A stretch of 64,000 nucleotides of DNA. Source: Fusobacterium ulcerans ATCC 49185. Its GTDB lineage: Bacteria; Fusobacteriota; Fusobacteriia; Fusobacteriales; Fusobacteriaceae. Location: assembly GCF_900683735.1 (NCBI RefSeq), contig NZ_LR215979.1, forward strand, positions 1,488,001 through 1,552,000. The letters are read 5' to 3'. Shown here piece by piece: positions 19,028 through 27,203 of the stretch; the first letter of the stretch is position 1; each line of letters starts with the position of its first letter. Below the pieces are notes generated by a model. It made no database searches and had not been told where the DNA came from. It worked only from the letters and a program-made list of their open reading frames with translations. The position numbers and the translations under genes were made by a program.

Positions 19028-19051
19028 CACAGAAATATTCTGTGATTTTTT
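19028..19051 (+). terminator. Intrinsic terminator after the Crp/Fnr gene
   Basis: Stem CACAGAA/TTCTGTG with a short loop, followed by an A and six T on the plus strand. Confidence 0.8.
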
Positions 19052-19062
19052 CTGTTTTTTAT

Positions 19063-19092
19063 ACAAAAAAGGCTGTCCTAAAACAGCCTTTT
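19063..19092. terminator. Intrinsic terminator closing the hdr-flx-frd operon, usable in both directions
   Basis: Stem AAGGCTGT/ACAGCCTT with loop CCTAAA. On the minus strand it is followed by a T-run and marks the end of the 11-gene operon 30 bases past the peptidase stop. On the plus strand TTTT also follows, so it can back up the regulator's terminator. Confidence 0.8.
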
Positions 19093-19119
19093 CCTAATTT
19101 TAAACCCTCTATTCTGTTG

Positions 19120-20235
19120 TTATATTATCTTTCTATCAATCATTTTTCTAACTACAGCCTTAGCCAAGTTAATTCTTTCTTCAATAGTAGATATGTCTAA
19201 ATATTCGTTTTTGCTGTGAGCTTCTCCCCCCACAGGACCTACAGCATCAACTACTCCTACACCTAGTACTCCTAAGAAGTTACCATCAGAACATCCTCCA
19301 GCTACTTCCCAGTCATATTTTATTCCCATTTCAGCTTTGCTCTCATCAAAAAGATCACGAAGTGTAGCTGATTTATCATTTAGTACTAATGGTGGTCTAT
19401 ATCCAATTTCTTCAAGTTCTATTTTGATTCCCTCAACTAATGGATTTGCTTTTAACTCTTCCATAGTTTTTCTGATAGTTTCAAAGAATTCTACTTGGTG
19501 AGATCTTCCTTCAAATTTGATGCAAGCATAATCAGGAACGATATTTACTCCGCTTCCACCTTCTATAAGCCCCACATTAAGTGAATTCTTTATATCCCAG
19601 TTATGAAGTTTAGATATTTCAGTTACCCAACGAGAAGCTTCAAGAATAGCATTGATTCCCTCTTGTGGATAGTTTCCTGCATGAGAAGATTTTCCAAAGA
19701 ACTCAACTTTATATTTTACAAGTCCTTTTCTTTCTATTACAGCATTTCCATTTTTACGAGCTGGTTCAAATACCATTGCATATTTTGCATTCTTCCCTAT
19801 TTCTTCTATTACAGGTCTTGAATATCGAGAACTGATTTCTTCATCTGTATTCATTACAAGGGCAATAGTAATATCTTCATTTTTGAATTCTTTAGCAACT
19901 TCTATCATAGAAAGCACCCCAGATTTCATATCATATACTCCTGCTCCTGTTGCTATATTTCCTTCAAGCTTGTATGACCATGCTGGTACAGTTCCTTTAG
20001 GGAATACAGTATCATTATGTCCTAGGAACATAAGGTCTATATCTTCACTATCTCTGTTTTTAGCTACTAATACAGGGTTCTTTCCATCATTTTGAGGATA
20101 TACTTTAAGTATCCAGTCATTTTCAAGTTCTTTCTTGAAAAATTCTGTAACTTCCTGTACCCCTTCAGGTACATTGCTTCCACAGTCGATGTTTACTAAT
20201 TTTTCTAAATCTGCTAAATATTTTTTCATATCCAT
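19120..20235 (-). CDS. M20-family metallopeptidase (carboxypeptidase G2-like)
   Basis: Zinc amidohydrolase of 371 residues. The family ligands are visible: His73 and Asp75 in LGHNDTVFP, bridging Asp102 in GVYDMKSGV, catalytic Glu132 and ligand Glu133 in NTDEEISS, Glu in VFEPARK, and the C-terminal His in EAHSKNEY. The lid/dimerisation domain (about 175-285) includes FFGKSSHAGNYPQEG. There is no signal peptide, so it acts in the cytosol. Members remove C-terminal Glu/Asp or split N-acyl amino acids. It is the last gene of the hdr-flx-frd-dcuC operon, 29 bases after dcuC, and may process what that carrier brings in. The substrate is unknown. Confidence 0.88.
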   Translation of the reverse strand: MDMKKYLADLEKLVNIDCGSNVPEGVQEVTEFFKKELENDWILKVYPQNDGKNPVLVAKNRDSEDIDLMFLGHNDTVFPKGTVPAWSYKLEGNIATGAGVYDMKSGVLSMIEVAKEFKNEDITIALVMNTDEEISSRYSRPVIEEIGKNAKYAMVFEPARKNGNAVIERKGLVKYKVEFFGKSSHAGNYPQEGINAILEASRWVTEISKLHNWDIKNSLNVGLIEGGSGVNIVPDYACIKFEGRSHQVEFFETIRKTMEELKANPLVEGIKIELEEIGYRPPLVLNDKSATLRDLFDESKAEMGIKYDWEVAGGCSDGNFLGVLGVGVVDAVGPVGGEAHSKNEYLDISTIEERINLAKAVVRKMIDRKII

Positions 20236-20264
20236 TTCTATGTGTCCCCCTTATTTTTTAAATA

Positions 20265-21632
20265 TTATCCAAATAGAATCATGTTAGTGATAAGAACTGC
20301 TAAAAGTCCTCCAATCATTGGAGCAGCTGTTCTTTTTACAACATCAAATGGAGATACTCCAGAGATACCTGCAACTGCAACAATAACTGCAGTAATAGGA
20401 GAAATGCTTCTTGCTATTCCTGCTGCTAACTGCATTGGCATTAACATAACAATTGGATTAAGATCAACTGATGCTGCTACTGCTGGTGCTAATGCAGCAA
20501 AAGCGAAGAATGGTGCATTTCCAGAACCCATAAGGATAGAAGAAATCGCTATTATTGCAGTCATTACTAGAATCATTGGCTGAGGTCCAAGTCCTGCTGA
20601 CTTAGTTGAATCAATAAGAGCTGATATAACTCCTATTTTTGTAAGTCCAAGAGCAAAGAATTCTCCAGCTACAATCAGAGTGATAACATTTGCAAATTGA
20701 CTTCCCATTGCTGTAAACACTATTTTCAATTCAGCAAGAGTACTTTTAAATGCTTTTCTTCTAATACCTTCAATAAGCATACTCAAACCAATACTCATAA
20801 ACATAGCTTCTACAACATCCACTTTGATACTGCTTCCAGTTAATGGGCTGAACATAAGTATTATAATCAATGGAATAATAGGTAAAAAAGCATAGAACCC
20901 AGGAACTTTTCCTTCAGTACCCATTTCTTTTTCAAACTCAGCTTCTTCTTTTGCTTTTTCTACTAAATCCATTTTCTTATCCATAGCTTTATTTACAAAA
21001 TAATGAATAACTGTAATAACAATAACTGTAACTATTGCCACTGGAATTTGATAATCAACAAAGTATAGAGCTGCATCCATCTCTGCTGTCTTAGAAGCTA
21101 GAACAGCATTTCCAGAAGCAGGTCCCAGGTCAAGACAAGCTGATGTTCCTATTACTGCAGTTGCTGCTAGAGGCGATACTCCAAGAGATACAACAATAGG
21201 ATATACAGTTACCATTAAAAGTACTCCAAGTCCAGATGCACTTGGTATGAATACATTAAGTATTTGACCTACTACATACGATAATGCAAGTACTATATAT
21301 GGAGAGTTAAGTTTTTGTAGAGGTTTAATAGCAACCTTTACAAGAGCTTTACTCGCTCCTATATGGTCCATGTATTTAGCAAATGCTGATACTATCATGA
21401 TAGCTATTCCAAGACTTCCTGTAGTCTTGATAAAGTTAGCTTTCAGCTGGGCAAATACATCAAGATAAAGTGATCCTGTTCCACCTTTTGCAAGAATAGG
21501 AGTTCCGTTAAAAACCACAGCAGCTAATAAAAGTATAGCTCCCCCAAGCAGTAGAACCCCTTGTGCATAATACTTTTTAACAATAAGATATCCAACTGCC
21601 ACTATAACCAAAATTGCAACGATAAAATTCAT
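20265..21632 (-). CDS. dcuC: Anaerobic C4-dicarboxylate carrier, DcuC family
   Basis: Inner-membrane carrier of 455 residues with about 12 hydrophobic segments. It aligns by eye with E. coli DcuC: an N-terminal GV(L/F)LLGGAILLL segment, AKYMDHIGASKALVKVAIKPL, LNSPYIVLAL, PSASGLGVLLMVTVYPI, and a central charged loop near residue 230. DcuC proteins exchange fumarate and succinate or export succinate. It lies 19 bases after the fumarate-reductase-like flavoprotein gene in the same operon, which supports a dicarboxylate role. Related acids such as N-acylated aspartate are possible, given the peptidase downstream. Confidence 0.85.
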   Translation of the reverse strand: MNFIVAILVIVAVGYLIVKKYYAQGVLLLGGAILLLAAVVFNGTPILAKGGTGSLYLDVFAQLKANFIKTTGSLGIAIMIVSAFAKYMDHIGASKALVKVAIKPLQKLNSPYIVLALSYVVGQILNVFIPSASGLGVLLMVTVYPIVVSLGVSPLAATAVIGTSACLDLGPASGNAVLASKTAEMDAALYFVDYQIPVAIVTVIVITVIHYFVNKAMDKKMDLVEKAKEEAEFEKEMGTEGKVPGFYAFLPIIPLIIILMFSPLTGSSIKVDVVEAMFMSIGLSMLIEGIRRKAFKSTLAELKIVFTAMGSQFANVITLIVAGEFFALGLTKIGVISALIDSTKSAGLGPQPMILVMTAIIAISSILMGSGNAPFFAFAALAPAVAASVDLNPIVMLMPMQLAAGIARSISPITAVIVAVAGISGVSPFDVVKRTAAPMIGGLLAVLITNMILFG

Positions 21633-21651
21633 TTTGTTCCCCCTTTATATT

Positions 21652-23262
21652 TTAGTTTTGTTTATCTGCACCATGTCTGTAACGAGGAAGCAGCATAGGA
21701 GATACTCTGTCAGTTTCTACTCCATTTGCTTTTAATGCTTCATGATATTCTGCTATATGATCTAGTGTAAGGTCTTTTACTTCAACCTCTTTACTCTTAG
21801 TTCCGGCATTTTTACCAGCTCTACGCCCAAATACTATTATATCTAACAATGAATTTCCCATAAGTCTGTTTCTTCCGTGGATTCCTCCAGCACATTCCCC
21901 AGCTACAAATAGGTTTTCTATTTTAGTTTCCCCTTTATCATTGATTAGAAGTCCTCCATTTTGATAATGAAGTGTCGGGTAGATAAGAATTGGTTCTTTT
22001 CTCATATCTATTCCAAATTTTTCAAACATCCTAAACATTGCAGGAAGTCTTTTTTCCAATGTTCCTTCTCCATGTATCATGTCGATTAGTGGAGTGTCAA
22101 GCCATACTCCAACTTCTCCAGTCGGTGTAGGAATTCCTTTTCCTTTTACATTACATTCATTGATGATAGCAGATGCTTCAATATCTCTTGTTTCCAAGTG
22201 ATATACAAACTGCTCACCATCTATGTTAAGAGGAGTTGCTCCAAGTCCTCTTACTTTTTCAGTTACTAGAGCACCAAATATTTGTGATGGGAATGCAACT
22301 CCTGTAGGGTGATATTGAATAGTATCAGCAAAAGCAAGTTCTGCTCCTACTCTGTATCCTAATACTAGTCCATCAGCTGTTGCCCCATAGTGATTAGAAG
22401 TAGGGAATCCATGATAATGAAGTCTTCCTGCTCCTCCTGTAGCCAAGATTACAGTTTTAGCCTTTGCTACTGAGTATTCTTTAGTTTCAAGATTGTATAA
22501 TACAGCTCCTGCTACTTTTCCATCTGTATCTTTTATAAGTTCTACTGCTGGTGAAAACTCTATTACTTCTACACCTTTATTTCTTACTTCATCTCTAAGT
22601 ACACGCATTATTTCTGCTCCACTGTAGTCAGCAGCAGCATGCATTCTTTTTCTTGAAGTTCCTCCACCATGCTGTGTATGCATAGTTCCATCCTCTTCCT
22701 TATCGAACATTACTCCAAGTTCATTAAGCCATTGGATAGCTCCTGGTGCATCATGTACTAATGCTTTTGCCAGTTCAGGAATATTTGTGAAGTGTCCTCC
22801 ACCTAATACATCTAGGTAGTGTCTAGCAGGTGAATCATCTGGTTTATCAGCAGCTTGGATTCCTCCCTCAGCCATCATAGTGTTAGCATCTCCAAAACGA
22901 AGTTTAGTAGCTATCATTACTTTTGCTCCAGCATTGTGTGCTTCCAGTGCAGCAGCAGCTCCTGCTCCCCCTGCTCCTATTATAAGGACATCTACATCAT
23001 AGTCTATTCTATTAAGGTCTACTTTATCTAATTCCACTCTGCTTTTTGCTTCTATAAGATCAGCCAGTTCCAAAGGTACTTTATCTCCAGAATTTACTCC
23101 AAGATTAAGTGGTCTAAATCCACTTTCCACATAGTCTGGGTGATTATTTCTTAATATTTCTAATTTAGCTTCTGGAGATAATCTTGGAAAATCATGCCCC
23201 ATTCTGCTTGGACGAGTTGCCTCAACCTTTTTTATTAATTCTCTCATTTCTGCCGTATACAT
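21652..23262 (-). CDS. Fumarate reductase/succinate dehydrogenase-like flavoprotein subunit
   Basis: FAD enzyme of 536 residues that should reduce fumarate or a similar enoate. A family-atypical extension of about 88 residues precedes the Rossmann motif GAGGAGAAAALE (from residue 96). Capping and active-site residues are present: GGGTSRKRMHAAADYSGAE, QYHPTG, TEKVRGLGA with the catalytic-type Arg, TLHYQNGG, and HGRNRLMGNSL near the end. At the position where FrdA binds FAD covalently through His (SHT), this protein has Asn127 (ANT), so FAD should be non-covalent. No membrane anchor gene adjoins. It is 22 bases after the Fe-S subunit gene. An enoate other than fumarate cannot be excluded. Confidence 0.82.
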   Translation of the reverse strand: MYTAEMRELIKKVEATRPSRMGHDFPRLSPEAKLEILRNNHPDYVESGFRPLNLGVNSGDKVPLELADLIEAKSRVELDKVDLNRIDYDVDVLIIGAGGAGAAAALEAHNAGAKVMIATKLRFGDANTMMAEGGIQAADKPDDSPARHYLDVLGGGHFTNIPELAKALVHDAPGAIQWLNELGVMFDKEEDGTMHTQHGGGTSRKRMHAAADYSGAEIMRVLRDEVRNKGVEVIEFSPAVELIKDTDGKVAGAVLYNLETKEYSVAKAKTVILATGGAGRLHYHGFPTSNHYGATADGLVLGYRVGAELAFADTIQYHPTGVAFPSQIFGALVTEKVRGLGATPLNIDGEQFVYHLETRDIEASAIINECNVKGKGIPTPTGEVGVWLDTPLIDMIHGEGTLEKRLPAMFRMFEKFGIDMRKEPILIYPTLHYQNGGLLINDKGETKIENLFVAGECAGGIHGRNRLMGNSLLDIIVFGRRAGKNAGTKSKEVEVKDLTLDHIAEYHEALKANGVETDRVSPMLLPRYRHGADKQN

Positions 23263-23284
23263 CTATTAAAAACCTCCATTCCTA

Positions 23285-23965
23285 CTATTTAGTGATATCT
23301 CTGTGATTGTATAGATCTTTAAGTTCATCTATACTTTTATTCATCATTTCATCTAATTCTGCATCTAATTTTCCAGCATTGATTTCTTCAACTCTTTCAA
23401 TTAAATGTTTACTCTTAGGAGCTATATGTTTTCCAGTAATACGACGAGCTAAAAGTCCTACATTGTAATGAGTTATTCCAGCAGGACATTTTGATGCACA
23501 TATTCCACATCCTACACAGTCAAATGATTCATGAGCACATTTCTCAAATTCTCCTCTTTGTGCATATGCGATATACTGCATTACATTGATTCCTTGAGAA
23601 CATCCTTTTGTACAAGCATTACATCCTATACATTTATAGATTTCAGGATAATTTTCCACCATAGTATCAGCAGATGCTTCCACCTTATCCATATCATAAA
23701 CTGCTTTTTTTCCTGGGAAGAAAGGAATTTGTGTAAGATACATTCCATCTTCTACTTCACTTTGACAAGCAAGAGTTACTTTAAGTTCACTTTGCCCCTG
23801 CACTCTATATACAGTAGCACAAGCTCCACAGAATCCTGATCTGCATCCACAGCTTCTTATAAGCTGATATCCTGCATATTCCATAGAATCCATTATTGTT
23901 AGAGTTGAAGGTACAGTATATTTTTTACCTAATATATATATATCAACCATTTTCTTTTCAGCCAT
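23285..23965 (-). CDS. Fumarate reductase-like iron-sulfur subunit (FrdB/SdhB type)
   Basis: 226 residues. The N-terminal ferredoxin-like domain carries the [2Fe-2S] set Cys41, Cys46, Cys49 and Cys67 (CGCRSGFCGAC, then LACQS). Two ferredoxin-type motifs follow: CIGCNACTKGCSQ and CVGCGICASKCP. Classical FrdB has [3Fe-4S] and [4Fe-4S] centres, whereas the second half here looks like two [4Fe-4S] motifs, better suited to low-potential soluble partners than to quinol. It lacks the Cys-rich CCG domains of methanogen TfrB; separate HdrB and HdrC are encoded upstream instead. It lies between flxA and the flavoprotein gene, 32 and 22 bases away. Confidence 0.82.
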   Translation of the reverse strand: MAEKKMVDIYILGKKYTVPSTLTIMDSMEYAGYQLIRSCGCRSGFCGACATVYRVQGQSELKVTLACQSEVEDGMYLTQIPFFPGKKAVYDMDKVEASADTMVENYPEIYKCIGCNACTKGCSQGINVMQYIAYAQRGEFEKCAHESFDCVGCGICASKCPAGITHYNVGLLARRITGKHIAPKSKHLIERVEEINAGKLDAELDEMMNKSIDELKDLYNHRDITK

Positions 23966-23997
23966 TTATCTCTCCTTACTATGATTTTTTCTCAATA

Positions 23998-24858
23998 TTA
24001 ATATTCATTTGGAAGTTCTAAAATTTCGTCACATCTAAATACTGGGCCATCTTTGCAGACATATTTATCTCCAATGTTGCAACGTCCGCATTTTCCTACA
24101 CCACATTTCATTTTAAGTTCCAATGTAGTGAATACTTGTTCTTTCTTAAATCCGATTTCTTCCAAACCTTGAAGTACAAATTTGATCATGATTGGAGGTC
24201 CACACACAAGAGCAACCTTATTATTGTCAAGTCCAAGCTCTTTTACATAGTTTGGTACAAATCCAACATGTCCATCCCATCCTTCAAATTCTCTGTCTAC
24301 TGTCAGATGTACATTTGTATCTTTCTGAGCAGGCCATACTTTGAAAATATCATTTTGATGTACTAGATCATCTGGAGTACGTGAACCATAAACGATATCC
24401 ACTTTTCCATAGTTTTCTCTGTTATCCATTACATAGTTAATAACTGAACGAAGAGGAGCAAGCCCTATCCCTCCAGCTATAAACAGAAGGTCTTTACCTT
24501 TCAATACATCTGCTTCTTCTACAGGAAAGTTATTTCCATATGGTCCTCTTATACCAATTTCAGCTCCTTCTTCAAGCTGGTGTATATAGTCAGTTACTAT
24601 TCCGCATTTTTTTATACTGCACTCCATATAATCTTTTACAGTAGGAGATGAAGTTATAGAAAATATAGCTTCTCCTATTGGAGGAACTGACAGCATAGCA
24701 CATTGACCTGGCATAAAGTCAAAAGGTTTTCCTCCTTCTGGGCTCTCTATTCTAAATGTAGTAACATCAGGAGTATCTCTTCTGATATTAGTTATTATTG
24801 CCACTTTAGGCATTAAAGGATCATTGTCATGATCATGACATCCGCAACCACAACTCAT
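23998..24858 (-). CDS. flxA: FAD/NAD(P)-binding oxidoreductase subunit, FlxA type
   Basis: 286-residue ferredoxin-NADP-reductase-fold protein of the dihydroorotate dehydrogenase K/sulfhydrogenase-gamma group. The FAD domain comes first (PGQCAMLSVPP, FSITSSP), then the NAD domain (LLFIAGGIGLAPLRS, ALVCGPPIMIKF). A C-terminal cysteine set (MKCGVGKCGRCNIG and two later Cys) should hold [2Fe-2S]. In the FlxABCD-HdrABC complexes of Desulfovibrio the equivalent subunit oxidises NADH. The first 12 residues, MSCGCGCHDHDN, are unusually rich in Cys and His and may bind a metal. It follows flxB with a one-base gap. Confidence 0.85.
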   Translation of the reverse strand: MSCGCGCHDHDNDPLMPKVAIITNIRRDTPDVTTFRIESPEGGKPFDFMPGQCAMLSVPPIGEAIFSITSSPTVKDYMECSIKKCGIVTDYIHQLEEGAEIGIRGPYGNNFPVEEADVLKGKDLLFIAGGIGLAPLRSVINYVMDNRENYGKVDIVYGSRTPDDLVHQNDIFKVWPAQKDTNVHLTVDREFEGWDGHVGFVPNYVKELGLDNNKVALVCGPPIMIKFVLQGLEEIGFKKEQVFTTLELKMKCGVGKCGRCNIGDKYVCKDGPVFRCDEILELPNEY

Positions 24859-24859
24859 A

Positions 24860-25888
24860 TTATTCCTCCCCCAATCTTTTTATTACTCTTACAATATTTA
24901 ATCCCACAGGACATTTCTCAACACATCTTCCACATCCTACACAAGAGTACATTCCCTCATGATTTTTTGGATAATATACAAGTTTGTGCATAAATCTTTG
25001 TCTTACTCTCTGTAATTGATTGGTTCTTGGATTTCCATGAGCCATACGAGTAAAGTCTGATATCATACAAGAGTCCCAACATCTATATCTTTCTCCAGCA
25101 TTTCCTCCATCATAATCTTTTACATCATAGCAGTGACAAGTTGGACATACAAATGTACAAGAACCACATGCAAGGCACTTTTTGCTGATATCTCCCCAGA
25201 AATCTTCCATATCAAAAAGCTCCTGCTGTTCCTTTGTTATTTTTTTTGGATCAAGTTCTCTTAAAGGAAGTGACTCCATTTTCTCTTTAATTTCTTTTTT
25301 TAGTATTTCAAGAGCACTTATATCTTCAGCTTCTTCAAGTATAGAAGATACAGAAGTTGTAAGTTTTTCTCCTTTTTCACTTTTAGTTTCCCATAAGATA
25401 TAGTCTCCCATATCCCAAGTAACTATATCAGAAGCTGGTGAAGCTTCAGCCGCATCTATTCCAAAAGCACTGCAGAAACAAGTTTCTTCTGGTGAATTAC
25501 ATGCCATAGTTACTATGATTCCTTTTTCTCTATGGGCTCTATAATATGTGTCTACTGGTTCTCTCAGAAATATGTTATCCATTATTTTAAAACTTGCTGC
25601 ATCACAGTTTCTTACACCAAAAAGTACATAATCTCTTCCCACTACATTTACTGGTGTCAGTTCAAGTTTTTTCCTTGTATTCTTAAATTTTAAATATGTT
25701 TCAGTTTGTGGAAAAACAAATTCTTTCACAGATGAATTTGTCTTAAGTACATCTAATCTTACATTTTTATCAACTGTATAACTTCCAAAATTTACAAGAG
25801 TACCATTTTCCATTGGAAGAAATAAATCAAAATTATTATTAATAGCTTCCCATAATTCTGGCAATCTGCTTTTTAATACTTTTTTCAT
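24860..25888 (-). CDS. flxB: Iron-sulfur subunit, FlxB type (4Fe-4S dicluster; AsrA/sulfhydrogenase-beta-like)
   Basis: 342 residues with a unique N-terminal half and a C-terminal dicluster ferredoxin domain. Visible are GVRNCDAASFKIMD and MACNSPEETCFCSAFGID in the first half, then CLACGSCTFVCPTCHCYD and CVGCGRCVEKCPVGLNIVRV. The pattern matches the beta subunit of sulfhydrogenases and anaerobic sulfite reductase subunit A, as expected for FlxB. Its role is to relay electrons from the flavin of FlxA. Its ATG overlaps the flxC stop region by one base and the flxA start follows one base after its stop, so the three should be made in fixed ratio. Confidence 0.82.
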   Translation of the reverse strand: MKKVLKSRLPELWEAINNNFDLFLPMENGTLVNFGSYTVDKNVRLDVLKTNSSVKEFVFPQTETYLKFKNTRKKLELTPVNVVGRDYVLFGVRNCDAASFKIMDNIFLREPVDTYYRAHREKGIIVTMACNSPEETCFCSAFGIDAAEASPASDIVTWDMGDYILWETKSEKGEKLTTSVSSILEEAEDISALEILKKEIKEKMESLPLRELDPKKITKEQQELFDMEDFWGDISKKCLACGSCTFVCPTCHCYDVKDYDGGNAGERYRCWDSCMISDFTRMAHGNPRTNQLQRVRQRFMHKLVYYPKNHEGMYSCVGCGRCVEKCPVGLNIVRVIKRLGEE

Positions 25889-26763
25889 TATTTACCTCCT
25901 TTTTTTACTGCAAAATTATCTTTATCTTCTAGAGTATATGATACCAATGGTGCTGGAGTTTCAGAATCAAGTCCTGCTTCCCATGTTCCATAAGTTTCAT
26001 TAATATCTTTTATTATTTTTCTATTTAATAAATCAAGTCTGATATGAGCAGGACATATTCTTGCACATTCTCCACAGTCCACACAGTTTCCAGCTACATG
26101 GTAAGCTCTTGTTAAGTGGAAGAATCCATTTTCAGGAGCTACATTAGCTTTTCCTAAAACATTTATCTCATCATTATCAAATACACATTTTACACAACTG
26201 CATGCTGGACATATATTACGACAGGCATTACATCTGATACATCTTGAAAATTCATTACTCCAGAATTCATATCTTTCATCAGCAGTCATATTTTCAAGTA
26301 CTTTTACTTCTCTGAATCTTTCTTCAGGATCAATTTCAGAAGTTATTTCCTCCCCCAGTAATTCATCATATACCACTGGAGTAGGGTGAAGACAAGTTTC
26401 ACATTTTGTATATTTATTATTTTTAGAATCAACCATTCCACTGCATGGAACTCCCCATATATAAATTTTTTCTCTGTCTATTCTATGGTCTTTTAATAGC
26501 TGGTTTAATCCTAATGAATCGCATCCTTTTAAAAATATTCCAATTTTTTCATATTTCTGTGTTTGCTCCATAAGGTATTTGCTCAGGTTATTTATACAGT
26601 AAACATCTAATACAAGTTTGTCAGCCTGTTCAGCATCAGTGATGAAAACTGGTATAGATTCAAATGAAAAGTCTCCTTTTTCCCAACCAATTACCATTTG
26701 GACTTTATTACTTGAAAGTGCTTCTTTAGCTATTTCTCTAATTTTTTCAGTCATTATTTCCAT
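25888..26763 (-). CDS. flxC: Iron-sulfur subunit, FlxC type
   Basis: 291 residues. An N-terminal domain of about 150 residues contains LKGCDSLGLNQLL and WGVPCSGMVD, similar to the F420-dehydrogenase beta type fold. A ferredoxin part follows with CIRCNACRNICPACSC and CVDCGECARICPAHIRLD. Within the Flx module it should pass electrons between FlxB and FlxD. Its start (ATG 26763, SD GAGGG 9 bases upstream) overlaps the flxD end by ten bases. I rely on gene order and cysteine pattern for the Flx name; direct family assignment is less sure than for HdrA or FlxD. Confidence 0.78.
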   Translation of the reverse strand: MEIMTEKIREIAKEALSSNKVQMVIGWEKGDFSFESIPVFITDAEQADKLVLDVYCINNLSKYLMEQTQKYEKIGIFLKGCDSLGLNQLLKDHRIDREKIYIWGVPCSGMVDSKNNKYTKCETCLHPTPVVYDELLGEEITSEIDPEERFREVKVLENMTADERYEFWSNEFSRCIRCNACRNICPACSCVKCVFDNDEINVLGKANVAPENGFFHLTRAYHVAGNCVDCGECARICPAHIRLDLLNRKIIKDINETYGTWEAGLDSETPAPLVSYTLEDKDNFAVKKGGK

Positions 26764-27203
26764 CTACCATCCCTCAACTTTTTATTTGGTCCAAGTCTAT
26801 GAACGTTTTCCAATACTTCATTCATTACTGTAGCAAACTTATTTGCTTCTGCAGCTGATATCCAGTCTATTTTGAAACGTTCTTTTTCTATTCCCATATA
26901 CTCAAGAAGATTGATGAATACAGAGAAACGACGTCTTGTGTAATAGTTTCCTGTTGAGTAGTGACAGTCCCCTGGGTGACATCCTGCAATGACTACTCCA
27001 TCTGCACCTTTTTGGAAAGCACGGATTATGAAGTTAGTATTTACTCTGCAAGAGCATGGAACACGAATTATTTTTACATTAGCAGGGTAGTTCAATCTGC
27101 TTGTCCCTGCTAGATCTGCACCTGCATAACTACACCAGTTACAGCAAAATGCAACTATCAAAGGTTTGAATTCTTCTTTTTCTACTTTTTCTACAGACGA
27201 CAT
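26754..27203 (-). CDS. flxD: Hydrogenase/Hdr iron-sulfur linker subunit, MvhD/FlxD type
   Basis: 149 residues of the MvhD family, the [2Fe-2S] protein that hands electrons to the flavin of HdrA. Conserved cysteines sit in FCCNWCSYAGAD, IRVPCSCRV, and AGCHPGDCHYSTGN. The segment RVNTNFIIRAFQKGADGVV is typical. It overlaps the 3' end of hdrA by 13 bases and precedes flxC, the usual place of an HdrA partner. In methanogens MvhD links hydrogenase to HdrA; here, without a hydrogenase, FlxABC would be the donor. Confidence 0.93.
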   Translation of the reverse strand: MSSVEKVEKEEFKPLIVAFCCNWCSYAGADLAGTSRLNYPANVKIIRVPCSCRVNTNFIIRAFQKGADGVVIAGCHPGDCHYSTGNYYTRRRFSVFINLLEYMGIEKERFKIDWISAAEANKFATVMNEVLENVHRLGPNKKLRDGRWK

